From NCBI GenBank assembly GCA_022414725.1, contig JAJSRW010000283.1, positions 1 through 64,000 of the forward strand: 64,000 nt of DNA. Reading direction: 5' to 3'. This stretch comes from Microglena sp. YARC. Lineage: Eukaryota; Chlorophyta; Chlorophyceae; Chlamydomonadales; Chlamydomonadaceae. The translations under genes were made by a program, and so were the position numbers. Below, in pieces: positions 12,901 to 27,900 of this stretch. Numbering within the stretch: the stretch's first letter is position 1; each line of letters begins with the position of its first letter. The notes under the pieces are model-generated. The model had not been told where the DNA came from. It ran no database searches and saw only the letters and a list, made by a program, of their open reading frames with translations.

Positions 12901-15900
12901 GCAAGCCTGGGTATTTATTTAGCACACACTCCCTAAATAGTGTACTTGCAAGCCTGGGTATTTATTTAGCACACACTCCCTAAATAGTGTACTTGCAAGC
13001 CTGGGTATTTATTTAGCACACACTCCCTAAATAGTGTACTTGCAAGCCTGGGTATTTATTTAGCACACACTCCCTAAATAGTGTACTTGCAAGCCTGGGT
13101 ATTTATTTAGCACACACTCCCTAAATAGTGTACTTGCAAGCCTGGGTATTTATTTAGCACACACTCCCTAAATAGTGTACTTGCAAGCCTGGGTATTTAT
13201 TTAGCACACACTCCCTAAATAGTGTACTTGCAAGCCTGGGTATTTATTTAGCACACACTCCCTAAATAGTGTACTTGCAAGCCTGGGTATTTATTTAGCA
13301 CACACTCCCTAAATAGTGTACTTGCAAGCCTGGGTATTTATTTAGCACACACTCCCTAAATAGTGTACTTGCAAGCCTGGGTATTTATTTAGCACACACT
13401 CCCTAAATAGTGTACTTGCAAGCCTGGGTATTTATTTAGCACACACTCCCTAAATAGTGTACTTGCAAGCCTGGGTATTTATTTAGCACACACTCCCTAA
13501 ATAGTGTACTTGCAAGCCTGGGTATTTATTTAGCACACACTCCCTAAATAGTGTACTTGCAAGCCTGGGTATTTATTTAGCACACACTCCCTAAATAGTG
13601 TACTTGCAAGCCTGGGTATTTATTTAGCACACACTCCCTAAATAGTGTACTTGCAAGCCTGGGTATTTATTTAGCACACACTCCCTAAATAGTGTACTTG
13701 CAAGCCTGGGTATTTATTTAGCACACACTCCCTAAATAGTGTACTTGCAAGCCTGGGTATTTATTTAGCACACACTCCCTAAATAGTGTACTTGCAAGCC
13801 TGGGTATTTATTTAGCACACACTCCCTAAATAGTGTACTTGCAAGCCTGGGTATTTATTTAGCACACACTCCCTAAATAGTGTACTTGCAAGCCTGGGTA
13901 TTTATTTAGCACACACTCCCTAAATAGTGTACTTGCAAGCCTGGGTATTTATTTAGCACACACTCCCTAAATAGTGTACTTGCAAGCCTGGGTATTTATT
14001 TAGCACACACTCCCTAAATAGTGTACTTGCAAGCCTGGGTATTTATTTAGCACACACTCCCTAAATAGTGTACTTGCAAGCCTGGGTATTTATTTAGCAC
14101 ACACTCCCTAAATAGTGTACTTGCAAGCCTGGGTATTTATTTAGCACACACTCCCTAAATAGTGTACTTGCAAGCCTGGGTATTTATTTAGCACACACTC
14201 CCTAAATAGTGTACTTGCAAGCCTGGGTATTTATTTAGCACACACTCCCTAAATAGTGTACTTGCAAGCCTGGGTATTTATTTAGCACACACTCCCTAAA
14301 TAGTGTACTTGCAAGCCTGGGTATTTATTTAGCACACACTCCCTAAATAGTGTACTTGCAAGCCTGGGTATTTATTTAGCACACACTCCCTAAATAGTGT
14401 ACTTGCAAGCCTGGGTATTTATTTAGCACACACTCCCTAAATAGTGTACTTGCAAGCCTGGGTATTTATTTAGCACACACTCCCTAAATAGTGTACTTGC
14501 AAGCCTGGGTATTTATTTAGCACACACTCCCTAAATAGTGTACTTGCAAGCCTGGGTATTTATTTAGCACACACTCCCTAAATAGTGTACTTGCAAGCCT
14601 GGGTATTTATTTAGCACACACTCCCTAAATAGTGTACTTGCAAGCCTGGGTATTTATTTAGCACACACTCCCTAAATAGTGTACTTGCAAGCCTGGGTAT
14701 TTATTTAGCACACACTCCCTAAATAGTGTACTTGCAAGCCTGGGTATTTATTTAGCACACACTCCCTAAATAGTGTACTTGCAAGCCTGGGTATTTATTT
14801 AGCACACACTCCCTAAATAGTGTACTTGCAAGCCTGGGTATTTATTTAGCACACACTCCCTAAATAGTGTACTTGCAAGCCTGGGTATTTATTTAGCACA
14901 CACTCCCTAAATAGTGTACTTGCAAGCCTGGGTATTTATTTAGCACACACTCCCTAAATAGTGTACTTGCAAGCCTGGGTATTTATTTAGCACACACTCC
15001 CTAAATAGTGTACTTGCAAGCCTGGGTATTTATTTAGCACACACTCCCTAAATAGTGTACTTGCAAGCCTGGGTATTTATTTAGCACACACTCCCTAAAT
15101 AGTGTACTTGCAAGCCTGGGTATTTATTTAGCACACACTCCCTAAATAGTGTACTTGCAAGCCTGGGTATTTATTTAGCACACACTCCCTAAATAGTGTA
15201 CTTGCAAGCCTGGGTATTTATTTAGCACACACTCCCTAAATAGTGTACTTGCAAGCCTGGGTATTTATTTAGCACACACTCCCTAAATAGTGTACTTGCA
15301 AGCCTGGGTATTTATTTAGCACACACTCCCTAAATAGTGTACTTGCAAGCCTGGGTATTTATTTAGCACACACTCCCTAAATAGTGTACTTGCAAGCCTG
15401 GGTATTTATTTAGCACACACTCCCTAAATAGTGTACTTGCAAGCCTGGGTATTTATTTAGCACACACTCCCTAAATAGTGTACTTGCAAGCCTGGGTATT
15501 TATTTAGCACACACTCCCTAAATAGTGTACTTGCAAGCCTGGGTATTTATTTAGCACACACTCCCTAAATAGTGTACTTGCAAGCCTGGGTATTTATTTA
15601 GCACACACTCCCTAAATAGTGTACTTGCAAGCCTGGGTATTTATTTAGCACACACTCCCTAAATAGTGTACTTGCAAGCCTGGGTATTTATTTAGCACAC
15701 ACTCCCTAAATAGTGTACTTGCAAGCCTGGGTATTTATTTAGCACACACTCCCTAAATAGTGTACTTGCAAGCCTGGGTATTTATTTAGCACACACTCCC
15801 TAAATAGTGTACTTGCAAGCCTGGGTATTTATTTAGCACACACTCCCTAAATAGTGTACTTGCAAGCCTGGGTATTTATTTAGCACACACTCCCTAAATA

Positions 15901-18900
15901 GTGTACTTGCAAGCCTGGGTATTTATTTAGCACACACTCCCTAAATAGTGTACTTGCAAGCCTGGGTATTTATTTAGCACACACTCCCTAAATAGTGTAC
16001 TTGCAAGCCTGGGTATTTATTTAGCACACACTCCCTAAATAGTGTACTTGCAAGCCTGGGTATTTATTTAGCACACACTCCCTAAATAGTGTACTTGCAA
16101 GCCTGGGTATTTATTTAGCACACACTCCCTAAATAGTGTACTTGCAAGCCTGGGTATTTATTTAGCACACACTCCCTAAATAGTGTACTTGCAAGCCTGG
16201 GTATTTATTTAGCACACACTCCCTAAATAGTGTACTTGCAAGCCTGGGTATTTATTTAGCACACACTCCCTAAATAGTGTACTTGCAAGCCTGGGTATTT
16301 ATTTAGCACACACTCCCTAAATAGTGTACTTGCAAGCCTGGGTATTTATTTAGCACACACTCCCTAAATAGTGTACTTGCAAGCCTGGGTATTTATTTAG
16401 CACACACTCCCTAAATAGTGTACTTGCAAGCCTGGGTATTTATTTAGCACACACTCCCTAAATAGTGTACTTGCAAGCCTGGGTATTTATTTAGCACACA
16501 CTCCCTAAATAGTGTACTTGCAAGCCTGGGTATTTATTTAGCACACACTCCCTAAATAGTGTACTTGCAAGCCTGGGTATTTATTTAGCACACACTCCCT
16601 AAATAGTGTACTTGCAAGCCTGGGTATTTATTTAGCACACACTCCCTAAATAGTGTACTTGCAAGCCTGGGTATTTATTTAGCACACACTCCCTAAATAG
16701 TGTACTTGCAAGCCTGGGTATTTATTTAGCACACACTCCCTAAATAGTGTACTTGCAAGCCTGGGTATTTATTTAGCACACACTCCCTAAATAGTGTACT
16801 TGCAAGCCTGGGTATTTATTTAGCACACACTCCCTAAATAGTGTACTTGCAAGCCTGGGTATTTATTTAGCACACACTCCCTAAATAGTGTACTTGCAAG
16901 CCTGGGTATTTATTTAGCACACACTCCCTAAATAGTGTACTTGCAAGCCTGGGTATTTATTTAGCACACACTCCCTAAATAGTGTACTTGCAAGCCTGGG
17001 TATTTATTTAGCACACACTCCCTAAATAGTGTACTTGCAAGCCTGGGTATTTATTTAGCACACACTCCCTAAATAGTGTACTTGCAAGCCTGGGTATTTA
17101 TTTAGCACACACTCCCTAAATAGTGTACTTGCAAGCCTGGGTATTTATTTAGCACACACTCCCTAAATAGTGTACTTGCAAGCCTGGGTATTTATTTAGC
17201 ACACACTCCCTAAATAGTGTACTTGCAAGCCTGGGTATTTATTTAGCACACACTCCCTAAATAGTGTACTTGCAAGCCTGGGTATTTATTTAGCACACAC
17301 TCCCTAAATAGTGTACTTGCAAGCCTGGGTATTTATTTAGCACACACTCCCTAAATAGTGTACTTGCAAGCCTGGGTATTTATTTAGCACACACTCCCTA
17401 AATAGTGTACTTGCAAGCCTGGGTATTTATTTAGCACACACTCCCTAAATAGTGTACTTGCAAGCCTGGGTATTTATTTAGCACACACTCCCTAAATAGT
17501 GTACTTGCAAGCCTGGGTATTTATTTAGCACACACTCCCTAAATAGTGTACTTGCAAGCCTGGGTATTTATTTAGCACACACTCCCTAAATAGTGTACTT
17601 GCAAGCCTGGGTATTTATTTAGCACACACTCCCTAAATAGTGTACTTGCAAGCCTGGGTATTTATTTAGCACACACTCCCTAAATAGTGTACTTGCAAGC
17701 CTGGGTATTTATTTAGCACACACTCCCTAAATAGTGTACTTGCAAGCCTGGGTATTTATTTAGCACACACTCCCTAAATAGTGTACTTGCAAGCCTGGGT
17801 ATTTATTTAGCACACACTCCCTAAATAGTGTACTTGCAAGCCTGGGTATTTATTTAGCACACACTCCCTAAATAGTGTACTTGCAAGCCTGGGTATTTAT
17901 TTAGCACACACTCCCTAAATAGTGTACTTGCAAGCCTGGGTATTTATTTAGCACACACTCCCTAAATAGTGTACTTGCAAGCCTGGGTATTTATTTAGCA
18001 CACACTCCCTAAATAGTGTACTTGCAAGCCTGGGTATTTATTTAGCACACACTCCCTAAATAGTGTACTTGCAAGCCTGGGTATTTATTTAGCACACACT
18101 CCCTAAATAGTGTACTTGCAAGCCTGGGTATTTATTTAGCACACACTCCCTAAATAGTGTACTTGCAAGCCTGGGTATTTATTTAGCACACACTCCCTAA
18201 ATAGTGTACTTGCAAGCCTGGGTATTTATTTAGCACACACTCCCTAAATAGTGTACTTGCAAGCCTGGGTATTTATTTAGCACACACTCCCTAAATAGTG
18301 TACTTGCAAGCCTGGGTATTTATTTAGCACACACTCCCTAAATAGTGTACTTGCAAGCCTGGGTATTTATTTAGCACACACTCCCTAAATAGTGTACTTG
18401 CAAGCCTGGGTATTTATTTAGCACACACTCCCTAAATAGTGTACTTGCAAGCCTGGGTATTTATTTAGCACACACTCCCTAAATAGTGTACTTGCAAGCC
18501 TGGGTATTTATTTAGCACACACTCCCTAAATAGTGTACTTGCAAGCCTGGGTATTTATTTAGCACACACTCCCTAAATAGTGTACTTGCAAGCCTGGGTA
18601 TTTATTTAGCACACACTCCCTAAATAGTGTACTTGCAAGCCTGGGTATTTATTTAGCACACACTCCCTAAATAGTGTACTTGCAAGCCTGGGTATTTATT
18701 TAGCACACACTCCCTAAATAGTGTACTTGCAAGCCTGGGTATTTATTTAGCACACACTCCCTAAATAGTGTACTTGCAAGCCTGGGTATTTATTTAGCAC
18801 ACACTCCCTAAATAGTGTACTTGCAAGCCTGGGTATTTATTTAGCACACACTCCCTAAATAGTGTACTTGCAAGCCTGGGTATTTATTTAGCACACACTC

Positions 18901-21900
18901 CCTAAATAGTGTACTTGCAAGCCTGGGTATTTATTTAGCACACACTCCCTAAATAGTGTACTTGCAAGCCTGGGTATTTATTTAGCACACACTCCCTAAA
19001 TAGTGTACTTGCAAGCCTGGGTATTTATTTAGCACACACTCCCTAAATAGTGTACTTGCAAGCCTGGGTATTTATTTAGCACACACTCCCTAAATAGTGT
19101 ACTTGCAAGCCTGGGTATTTATTTAGCACACACTCCCTAAATAGTGTACTTGCAAGCCTGGGTATTTATTTAGCACACACTCCCTAAATAGTGTACTTGC
19201 AAGCCTGGGTATTTATTTAGCACACACTCCCTAAATAGTGTACTTGCAAGCCTGGGTATTTATTTAGCACACACTCCCTAAATAGTGTACTTGCAAGCCT
19301 GGGTATTTATTTAGCACACACTCCCTAAATAGTGTACTTGCAAGCCTGGGTATTTATTTAGCACACACTCCCTAAATAGTGTACTTGCAAGCCTGGGTAT
19401 TTATTTAGCACACACTCCCTAAATAGTGTACTTGCAAGCCTGGGTATTTATTTAGCACACACTCCCTAAATAGTGTACTTGCAAGCCTGGGTATTTATTT
19501 AGCACACACTCCCTAAATAGTGTACTTGCAAGCCTGGGTATTTATTTAGCACACACTCCCTAAATAGTGTACTTGCAAGCCTGGGTATTTATTTAGCACA
19601 CACTCCCTAAATAGTGTACTTGCAAGCCTGGGTATTTATTTAGCACACACTCCCTAAATAGTGTACTTGCAAGCCTGGGTATTTATTTAGCACACACTCC
19701 CTAAATAGTGTACTTGCAAGCCTGGGTATTTATTTAGCACACACTCCCTAAATAGTGTACTTGCAAGCCTGGGTATTTATTTAGCACACACTCCCTAAAT
19801 AGTGTACTTGCAAGCCTGGGTATTTATTTAGCACACACTCCCTAAATAGTGTACTTGCAAGCCTGGGTATTTATTTAGCACACACTCCCTAAATAGTGTA
19901 CTTGCAAGCCTGGGTATTTATTTAGCACACACTCCCTAAATAGTGTACTTGCAAGCCTGGGTATTTATTTAGCACACACTCCCTAAATAGTGTACTTGCA
20001 AGCCTGGGTATTTATTTAGCACACACTCCCTAAATAGTGTACTTGCAAGCCTGGGTATTTATTTAGCACACACTCCCTAAATAGTGTACTTGCAAGCCTG
20101 GGTATTTATTTAGCACACACTCCCTAAATAGTGTACTTGCAAGCCTGGGTATTTATTTAGCACACACTCCCTAAATAGTGTACTTGCAAGCCTGGGTATT
20201 TATTTAGCACACACTCCCTAAATAGTGTACTTGCAAGCCTGGGTATTTATTTAGCACACACTCCCTAAATAGTGTACTTGCAAGCCTGGGTATTTATTTA
20301 GCACACACTCCCTAAATAGTGTACTTGCAAGCCTGGGTATTTATTTAGCACACACTCCCTAAATAGTGTACTTGCAAGCCTGGGTATTTATTTAGCACAC
20401 ACTCCCTAAATAGTGTACTTGCAAGCCTGGGTATTTATTTAGCACACACTCCCTAAATAGTGTACTTGCAAGCCTGGGTATTTATTTAGCACACACTCCC
20501 TAAATAGTGTACTTGCAAGCCTGGGTATTTATTTAGCACACACTCCCTAAATAGTGTACTTGCAAGCCTGGGTATTTATTTAGCACACACTCCCTAAATA
20601 GTGTACTTGCAAGCCTGGGTATTTATTTAGCACACACTCCCTAAATAGTGTACTTGCAAGCCTGGGTATTTATTTAGCACACACTCCCTAAATAGTGTAC
20701 TTGCAAGCCTGGGTATTTATTTAGCACACACTCCCTAAATAGTGTACTTGCAAGCCTGGGTATTTATTTAGCACACACTCCCTAAATAGTGTACTTGCAA
20801 GCCTGGGTATTTATTTAGCACACACTCCCTAAATAGTGTACTTGCAAGCCTGGGTATTTATTTAGCACACACTCCCTAAATAGTGTACTTGCAAGCCTGG
20901 GTATTTATTTAGCACACACTCCCTAAATAGTGTACTTGCAAGCCTGGGTATTTATTTAGCACACACTCCCTAAATAGTGTACTTGCAAGCCTGGGTATTT
21001 ATTTAGCACACACTCCCTAAATAGTGTACTTGCAAGCCTGGGTATTTATTTAGCACACACTCCCTAAATAGTGTACTTGCAAGCCTGGGTATTTATTTAG
21101 CACACACTCCCTAAATAGTGTACTTGCAAGCCTGGGTATTTATTTAGCACACACTCCCTAAATAGTGTACTTGCAAGCCTGGGTATTTATTTAGCACACA
21201 CTCCCTAAATAGTGTACTTGCAAGCCTGGGTATTTATTTAGCACACACTCCCTAAATAGTGTACTTGCAAGCCTGGGTATTTATTTAGCACACACTCCCT
21301 AAATAGTGTACTTGCAAGCCTGGGTATTTATTTAGCACACACTCCCTAAATAGTGTACTTGCAAGCCTGGGTATTTATTTAGCACACACTCCCTAAATAG
21401 TGTACTTGCAAGCCTGGGTATTTATTTAGCACACACTCCCTAAATAGTGTACTTGCAAGCCTGGGTATTTATTTAGCACACACTCCCTAAATAGTGTACT
21501 TGCAAGCCTGGGTATTTATTTAGCACACACTCCCTAAATAGTGTACTTGCAAGCCTGGGTATTTATTTAGCACACACTCCCTAAATAGTGTACTTGCAAG
21601 CCTGGGTATTTATTTAGCACACACTCCCTAAATAGTGTACTTGCAAGCCTGGGTATTTATTTAGCACACACTCCCTAAATAGTGTACTTGCAAGCCTGGG
21701 TATTTATTTAGCACACACTCCCTAAATAGTGTACTTGCAAGCCTGGGTATTTATTTAGCACACACTCCCTAAATAGTGTACTTGCAAGCCTGGGTATTTA
21801 TTTAGCACACACTCCCTAAATAGTGTACTTGCAAGCCTGGGTATTTATTTAGCACACACTCCCTAAATAGTGTACTTGCAAGCCTGGGTATTTATTTAGC

Positions 21901-24900
21901 ACACACTCCCTAAATAGTGTACTTGCAAGCCTGGGTATTTATTTAGCACACACTCCCTAAATAGTGTACTTGCAAGCCTGGGTATTTATTTAGCACACAC
22001 TCCCTAAATAGTGTACTTGCAAGCCTGGGTATTTATTTAGCACACACTCCCTAAATAGTGTACTTGCAAGCCTGGGTATTTATTTAGCACACACTCCCTA
22101 AATAGTGTACTTGCAAGCCTGGGTATTTATTTAGCACACACTCCCTAAATAGTGTACTTGCAAGCCTGGGTATTTATTTAGCACACACTCCCTAAATAGT
22201 GTACTTGCAAGCCTGGGTATTTATTTAGCACACACTCCCTAAATAGTGTACTTGCAAGCCTGGGTATTTATTTAGCACACACTCCCTAAATAGTGTACTT
22301 GCAAGCCTGGGTATTTATTTAGCACACACTCCCTAAATAGTGTACTTGCAAGCCTGGGTATTTATTTAGCACACACTCCCTAAATAGTGTACTTGCAAGC
22401 CTGGGTATTTATTTAGCACACACTCCCTAAATAGTGTACTTGCAAGCCTGGGTATTTATTTAGCACACACTCCCTAAATAGTGTACTTGCAAGCCTGGGT
22501 ATTTATTTAGCACACACTCCCTAAATAGTGTACTTGCAAGCCTGGGTATTTATTTAGCACACACTCCCTAAATAGTGTACTTGCAAGCCTGGGTATTTAT
22601 TTAGCACACACTCCCTAAATAGTGTACTTGCAAGCCTGGGTATTTATTTAGCACACACTCCCTAAATAGTGTACTTGCAAGCCTGGGTATTTATTTAGCA
22701 CACACTCCCTAAATAGTGTACTTGCAAGCCTGGGTATTTATTTAGCACACACTCCCTAAATAGTGTACTTGCAAGCCTGGGTATTTATTTAGCACACACT
22801 CCCTAAATAGTGTACTTGCAAGCCTGGGTATTTATTTAGCACACACTCCCTAAATAGTGTACTTGCAAGCCTGGGTATTTATTTAGCACACACTCCCTAA
22901 ATAGTGTACTTGCAAGCCTGGGTATTTATTTAGCACACACTCCCTAAATAGTGTACTTGCAAGCCTGGGTATTTATTTAGCACACACTCCCTAAATAGTG
23001 TACTTGCAAGCCTGGGTATTTATTTAGCACACACTCCCTAAATAGTGTACTTGCAAGCCTGGGTATTTATTTAGCACACACTCCCTAAATAGTGTACTTG
23101 CAAGCCTGGGTATTTATTTAGCACACACTCCCTAAATAGTGTACTTGCAAGCCTGGGTATTTATTTAGCACACACTCCCTAAATAGTGTACTTGCAAGCC
23201 TGGGTATTTATTTAGCACACACTCCCTAAATAGTGTACTTGCAAGCCTGGGTATTTATTTAGCACACACTCCCTAAATAGTGTACTTGCAAGCCTGGGTA
23301 TTTATTTAGCACACACTCCCTAAATAGTGTACTTGCAAGCCTGGGTATTTATTTAGCACACACTCCCTAAATAGTGTACTTGCAAGCCTGGGTATTTATT
23401 TAGCACACACTCCCTAAATAGTGTACTTGCAAGCCTGGGTATTTATTTAGCACACACTCCCTAAATAGTGTACTTGCAAGCCTGGGTATTTATTTAGCAC
23501 ACACTCCCTAAATAGTGTACTTGCAAGCCTGGGTATTTATTTAGCACACACTCCCTAAATAGTGTACTTGCAAGCCTGGGTATTTATTTAGCACACACTC
23601 CCTAAATAGTGTACTTGCAAGCCTGGGTATTTATTTAGCACACACTCCCTAAATAGTGTACTTGCAAGCCTGGGTATTTATTTAGCACACACTCCCTAAA
23701 TAGTGTACTTGCAAGCCTGGGTATTTATTTAGCACACACTCCCTAAATAGTGTACTTGCAAGCCTGGGTATTTATTTAGCACACACTCCCTAAATAGTGT
23801 ACTTGCAAGCCTGGGTATTTATTTAGCACACACTCCCTAAATAGTGTACTTGCAAGCCTGGGTATTTATTTAGCACACACTCCCTAAATAGTGTACTTGC
23901 AAGCCTGGGTATTTATTTAGCACACACTCCCTAAATAGTGTACTTGCAAGCCTGGGTATTTATTTAGCACACACTCCCTAAATAGTGTACTTGCAAGCCT
24001 GGGTATTTATTTAGCACACACTCCCTAAATAGTGTACTTGCAAGCCTGGGTATTTATTTAGCACACACTCCCTAAATAGTGTACTTGCAAGCCTGGGTAT
24101 TTATTTAGCACACACTCCCTAAATAGTGTACTTGCAAGCCTGGGTATTTATTTAGCACACACTCCCTAAATAGTGTACTTGCAAGCCTGGGTATTTATTT
24201 AGCACACACTCCCTAAATAGTGTACTTGCAAGCCTGGGTATTTATTTAGCACACACTCCCTAAATAGTGTACTTGCAAGCCTGGGTATTTATTTAGCACA
24301 CACTCCCTAAATAGTGTACTTGCAAGCCTGGGTATTTATTTAGCACACACTCCCTAAATAGTGTACTTGCAAGCCTGGGTATTTATTTAGCACACACTCC
24401 CTAAATAGTGTACTTGCAAGCCTGGGTATTTATTTAGCACACACTCCCTAAATAGTGTACTTGCAAGCCTGGGTATTTATTTAGCACACACTCCCTAAAT
24501 AGTGTACTTGCAAGCCTGGGTATTTATTTAGCACACACTCCCTAAATAGTGTACTTGCAAGCCTGGGTATTTATTTAGCACACACTCCCTAAATAGTGTA
24601 CTTGCAAGCCTGGGTATTTATTTAGCACACACTCCCTAAATAGTGTACTTGCAAGCCTGGGTATTTATTTAGCACACACTCCCTAAATAGTGTACTTGCA
24701 AGCCTGGGTATTTATTTAGCACACACTCCCTAAATAGTGTACTTGCAAGCCTGGGTATTTATTTAGCACACACTCCCTAAATAGTGTACTTGCAAGCCTG
24801 GGTATTTATTTAGCACACACTCCCTAAATAGTGTACTTGCAAGCCTGGGTATTTATTTAGCACACACTCCCTAAATAGTGTACTTGCAAGCCTGGGTATT

Positions 24901-27900
24901 TATTTAGCACACACTCCCTAAATAGTGTACTTGCAAGCCTGGGTATTTATTTAGCACACACTCCCTAAATAGTGTACTTGCAAGCCTGGGTATTTATTTA
25001 GCACACACTCCCTAAATAGTGTACTTGCAAGCCTGGGTATTTATTTAGCACACACTCCCTAAATAGTGTACTTGCAAGCCTGGGTATTTATTTAGCACAC
25101 ACTCCCTAAATAGTGTACTTGCAAGCCTGGGTATTTATTTAGCACACACTCCCTAAATAGTGTACTTGCAAGCCTGGGTATTTATTTAGCACACACTCCC
25201 TAAATAGTGTACTTGCAAGCCTGGGTATTTATTTAGCACACACTCCCTAAATAGTGTACTTGCAAGCCTGGGTATTTATTTAGCACACACTCCCTAAATA
25301 GTGTACTTGCAAGCCTGGGTATTTATTTAGCACACACTCCCTAAATAGTGTACTTGCAAGCCTGGGTATTTATTTAGCACACACTCCCTAAATAGTGTAC
25401 TTGCAAGCCTGGGTATTTATTTAGCACACACTCCCTAAATAGTGTACTTGCAAGCCTGGGTATTTATTTAGCACACACTCCCTAAATAGTGTACTTGCAA
25501 GCCTGGGTATTTATTTAGCACACACTCCCTAAATAGTGTACTTGCAAGCCTGGGTATTTATTTAGCACACACTCCCTAAATAGTGTACTTGCAAGCCTGG
25601 GTATTTATTTAGCACACACTCCCTAAATAGTGTACTTGCAAGCCTGGGTATTTATTTAGCACACACTCCCTAAATAGTGTACTTGCAAGCCTGGGTATTT
25701 ATTTAGCACACACTCCCTAAATAGTGTACTTGCAAGCCTGGGTATTTATTTAGCACACACTCCCTAAATAGTGTACTTGCAAGCCTGGGTATTTATTTAG
25801 CACACACTCCCTAAATAGTGTACTTGCAAGCCTGGGTATTTATTTAGCACACACTCCCTAAATAGTGTACTTGCAAGCCTGGGTATTTATTTAGCACACA
25901 CTCCCTAAATAGTGTACTTGCAAGCCTGGGTATTTATTTAGCACACACTCCCTAAATAGTGTACTTGCAAGCCTGGGTATTTATTTAGCACACACTCCCT
26001 AAATAGTGTACTTGCAAGCCTGGGTATTTATTTAGCACACACTCCCTAAATAGTGTACTTGCAAGCCTGGGTATTTATTTAGCACACACTCCCTAAATAG
26101 TGTACTTGCAAGCCTGGGTATTTATTTAGCACACACTCCCTAAATAGTGTACTTGCAAGCCTGGGTATTTATTTAGCACACACTCCCTAAATAGTGTACT
26201 TGCAAGCCTGGGTATTTATTTAGCACACACTCCCTAAATAGTGTACTTGCAAGCCTGGGTATTTATTTAGCACACACTCCCTAAATAGTGTACTTGCAAG
26301 CCTGGGTATTTATTTAGCACACACTCCCTAAATAGTGTACTTGCAAGCCTGGGTATTTATTTAGCACACACTCCCTAAATAGTGTACTTGCAAGCCTGGG
26401 TATTTATTTAGCACACACTCCCTAAATAGTGTACTTGCAAGCCTGGGTATTTATTTAGCACACACTCCCTAAATAGTGTACTTGCAAGCCTGGGTATTTA
26501 TTTAGCACACACTCCCTAAATAGTGTACTTGCAAGCCTGGGTATTTATTTAGCACACACTCCCTAAATAGTGTACTTGCAAGCCTGGGTATTTATTTAGC
26601 ACACACTCCCTAAATAGTGTACTTGCAAGCCTGGGTATTTATTTAGCACACACTCCCTAAATAGTGTACTTGCAAGCCTGGGTATTTATTTAGCACACAC
26701 TCCCTAAATAGTGTACTTGCAAGCCTGGGTATTTATTTAGCACACACTCCCTAAATAGTGTACTTGCAAGCCTGGGTATTTATTTAGCACACACTCCCTA
26801 AATAGTGTACTTGCAAGCCTGGGTATTTATTTAGCACACACTCCCTAAATAGTGTACTTGCAAGCCTGGGTATTTATTTAGCACACACTCCCTAAATAGT
26901 GTACTTGCAAGCCTGGGTATTTATTTAGCACACACTCCCTAAATAGTGTACTTGCAAGCCTGGGTATTTATTTAGCACACACTCCCTAAATAGTGTACTT
27001 GCAAGCCTGGGTATTTATTTAGCACACACTCCCTAAATAGTGTACTTGCAAGCCTGGGTATTTATTTAGCACACACTCCCTAAATAGTGTACTTGCAAGC
27101 CTGGGTATTTATTTAGCACACACTCCCTAAATAGTGTACTTGCAAGCCTGGGTATTTATTTAGCACACACTCCCTAAATAGTGTACTTGCAAGCCTGGGT
27201 ATTTATTTAGCACACACTCCCTAAATAGTGTACTTGCAAGCCTGGGTATTTATTTAGCACACACTCCCTAAATAGTGTACTTGCAAGCCTGGGTATTTAT
27301 TTAGCACACACTCCCTAAATAGTGTACTTGCAAGCCTGGGTATTTATTTAGCACACACTCCCTAAATAGTGTACTTGCAAGCCTGGGTATTTATTTAGCA
27401 CACACTCCCTAAATAGTGTACTTGCAAGCCTGGGTATTTATTTAGCACACACTCCCTAAATAGTGTACTTGCAAGCCTGGGTATTTATTTAGCACACACT
27501 CCCTAAATAGTGTACTTGCAAGCCTGGGTATTTATTTAGCACACACTCCCTAAATAGTGTACTTGCAAGCCTGGGTATTTATTTAGCACACACTCCCTAA
27601 ATAGTGTACTTGCAAGCCTGGGTATTTATTTAGCACACACTCCCTAAATAGTGTACTTGCAAGCCTGGGTATTTATTTAGCACACACTCCCTAAATAGTG
27701 TACTTGCAAGCCTGGGTATTTATTTAGCACACACTCCCTAAATAGTGTACTTGCAAGCCTGGGTATTTATTTAGCACACACTCCCTAAATAGTGTACTTG
27801 CAAGCCTGGGTATTTATTTAGCACACACTCCCTAAATAGTGTACTTGCAAGCCTGGGTATTTATTTAGCACACACTCCCTAAATAGTGTACTTGCAAGCC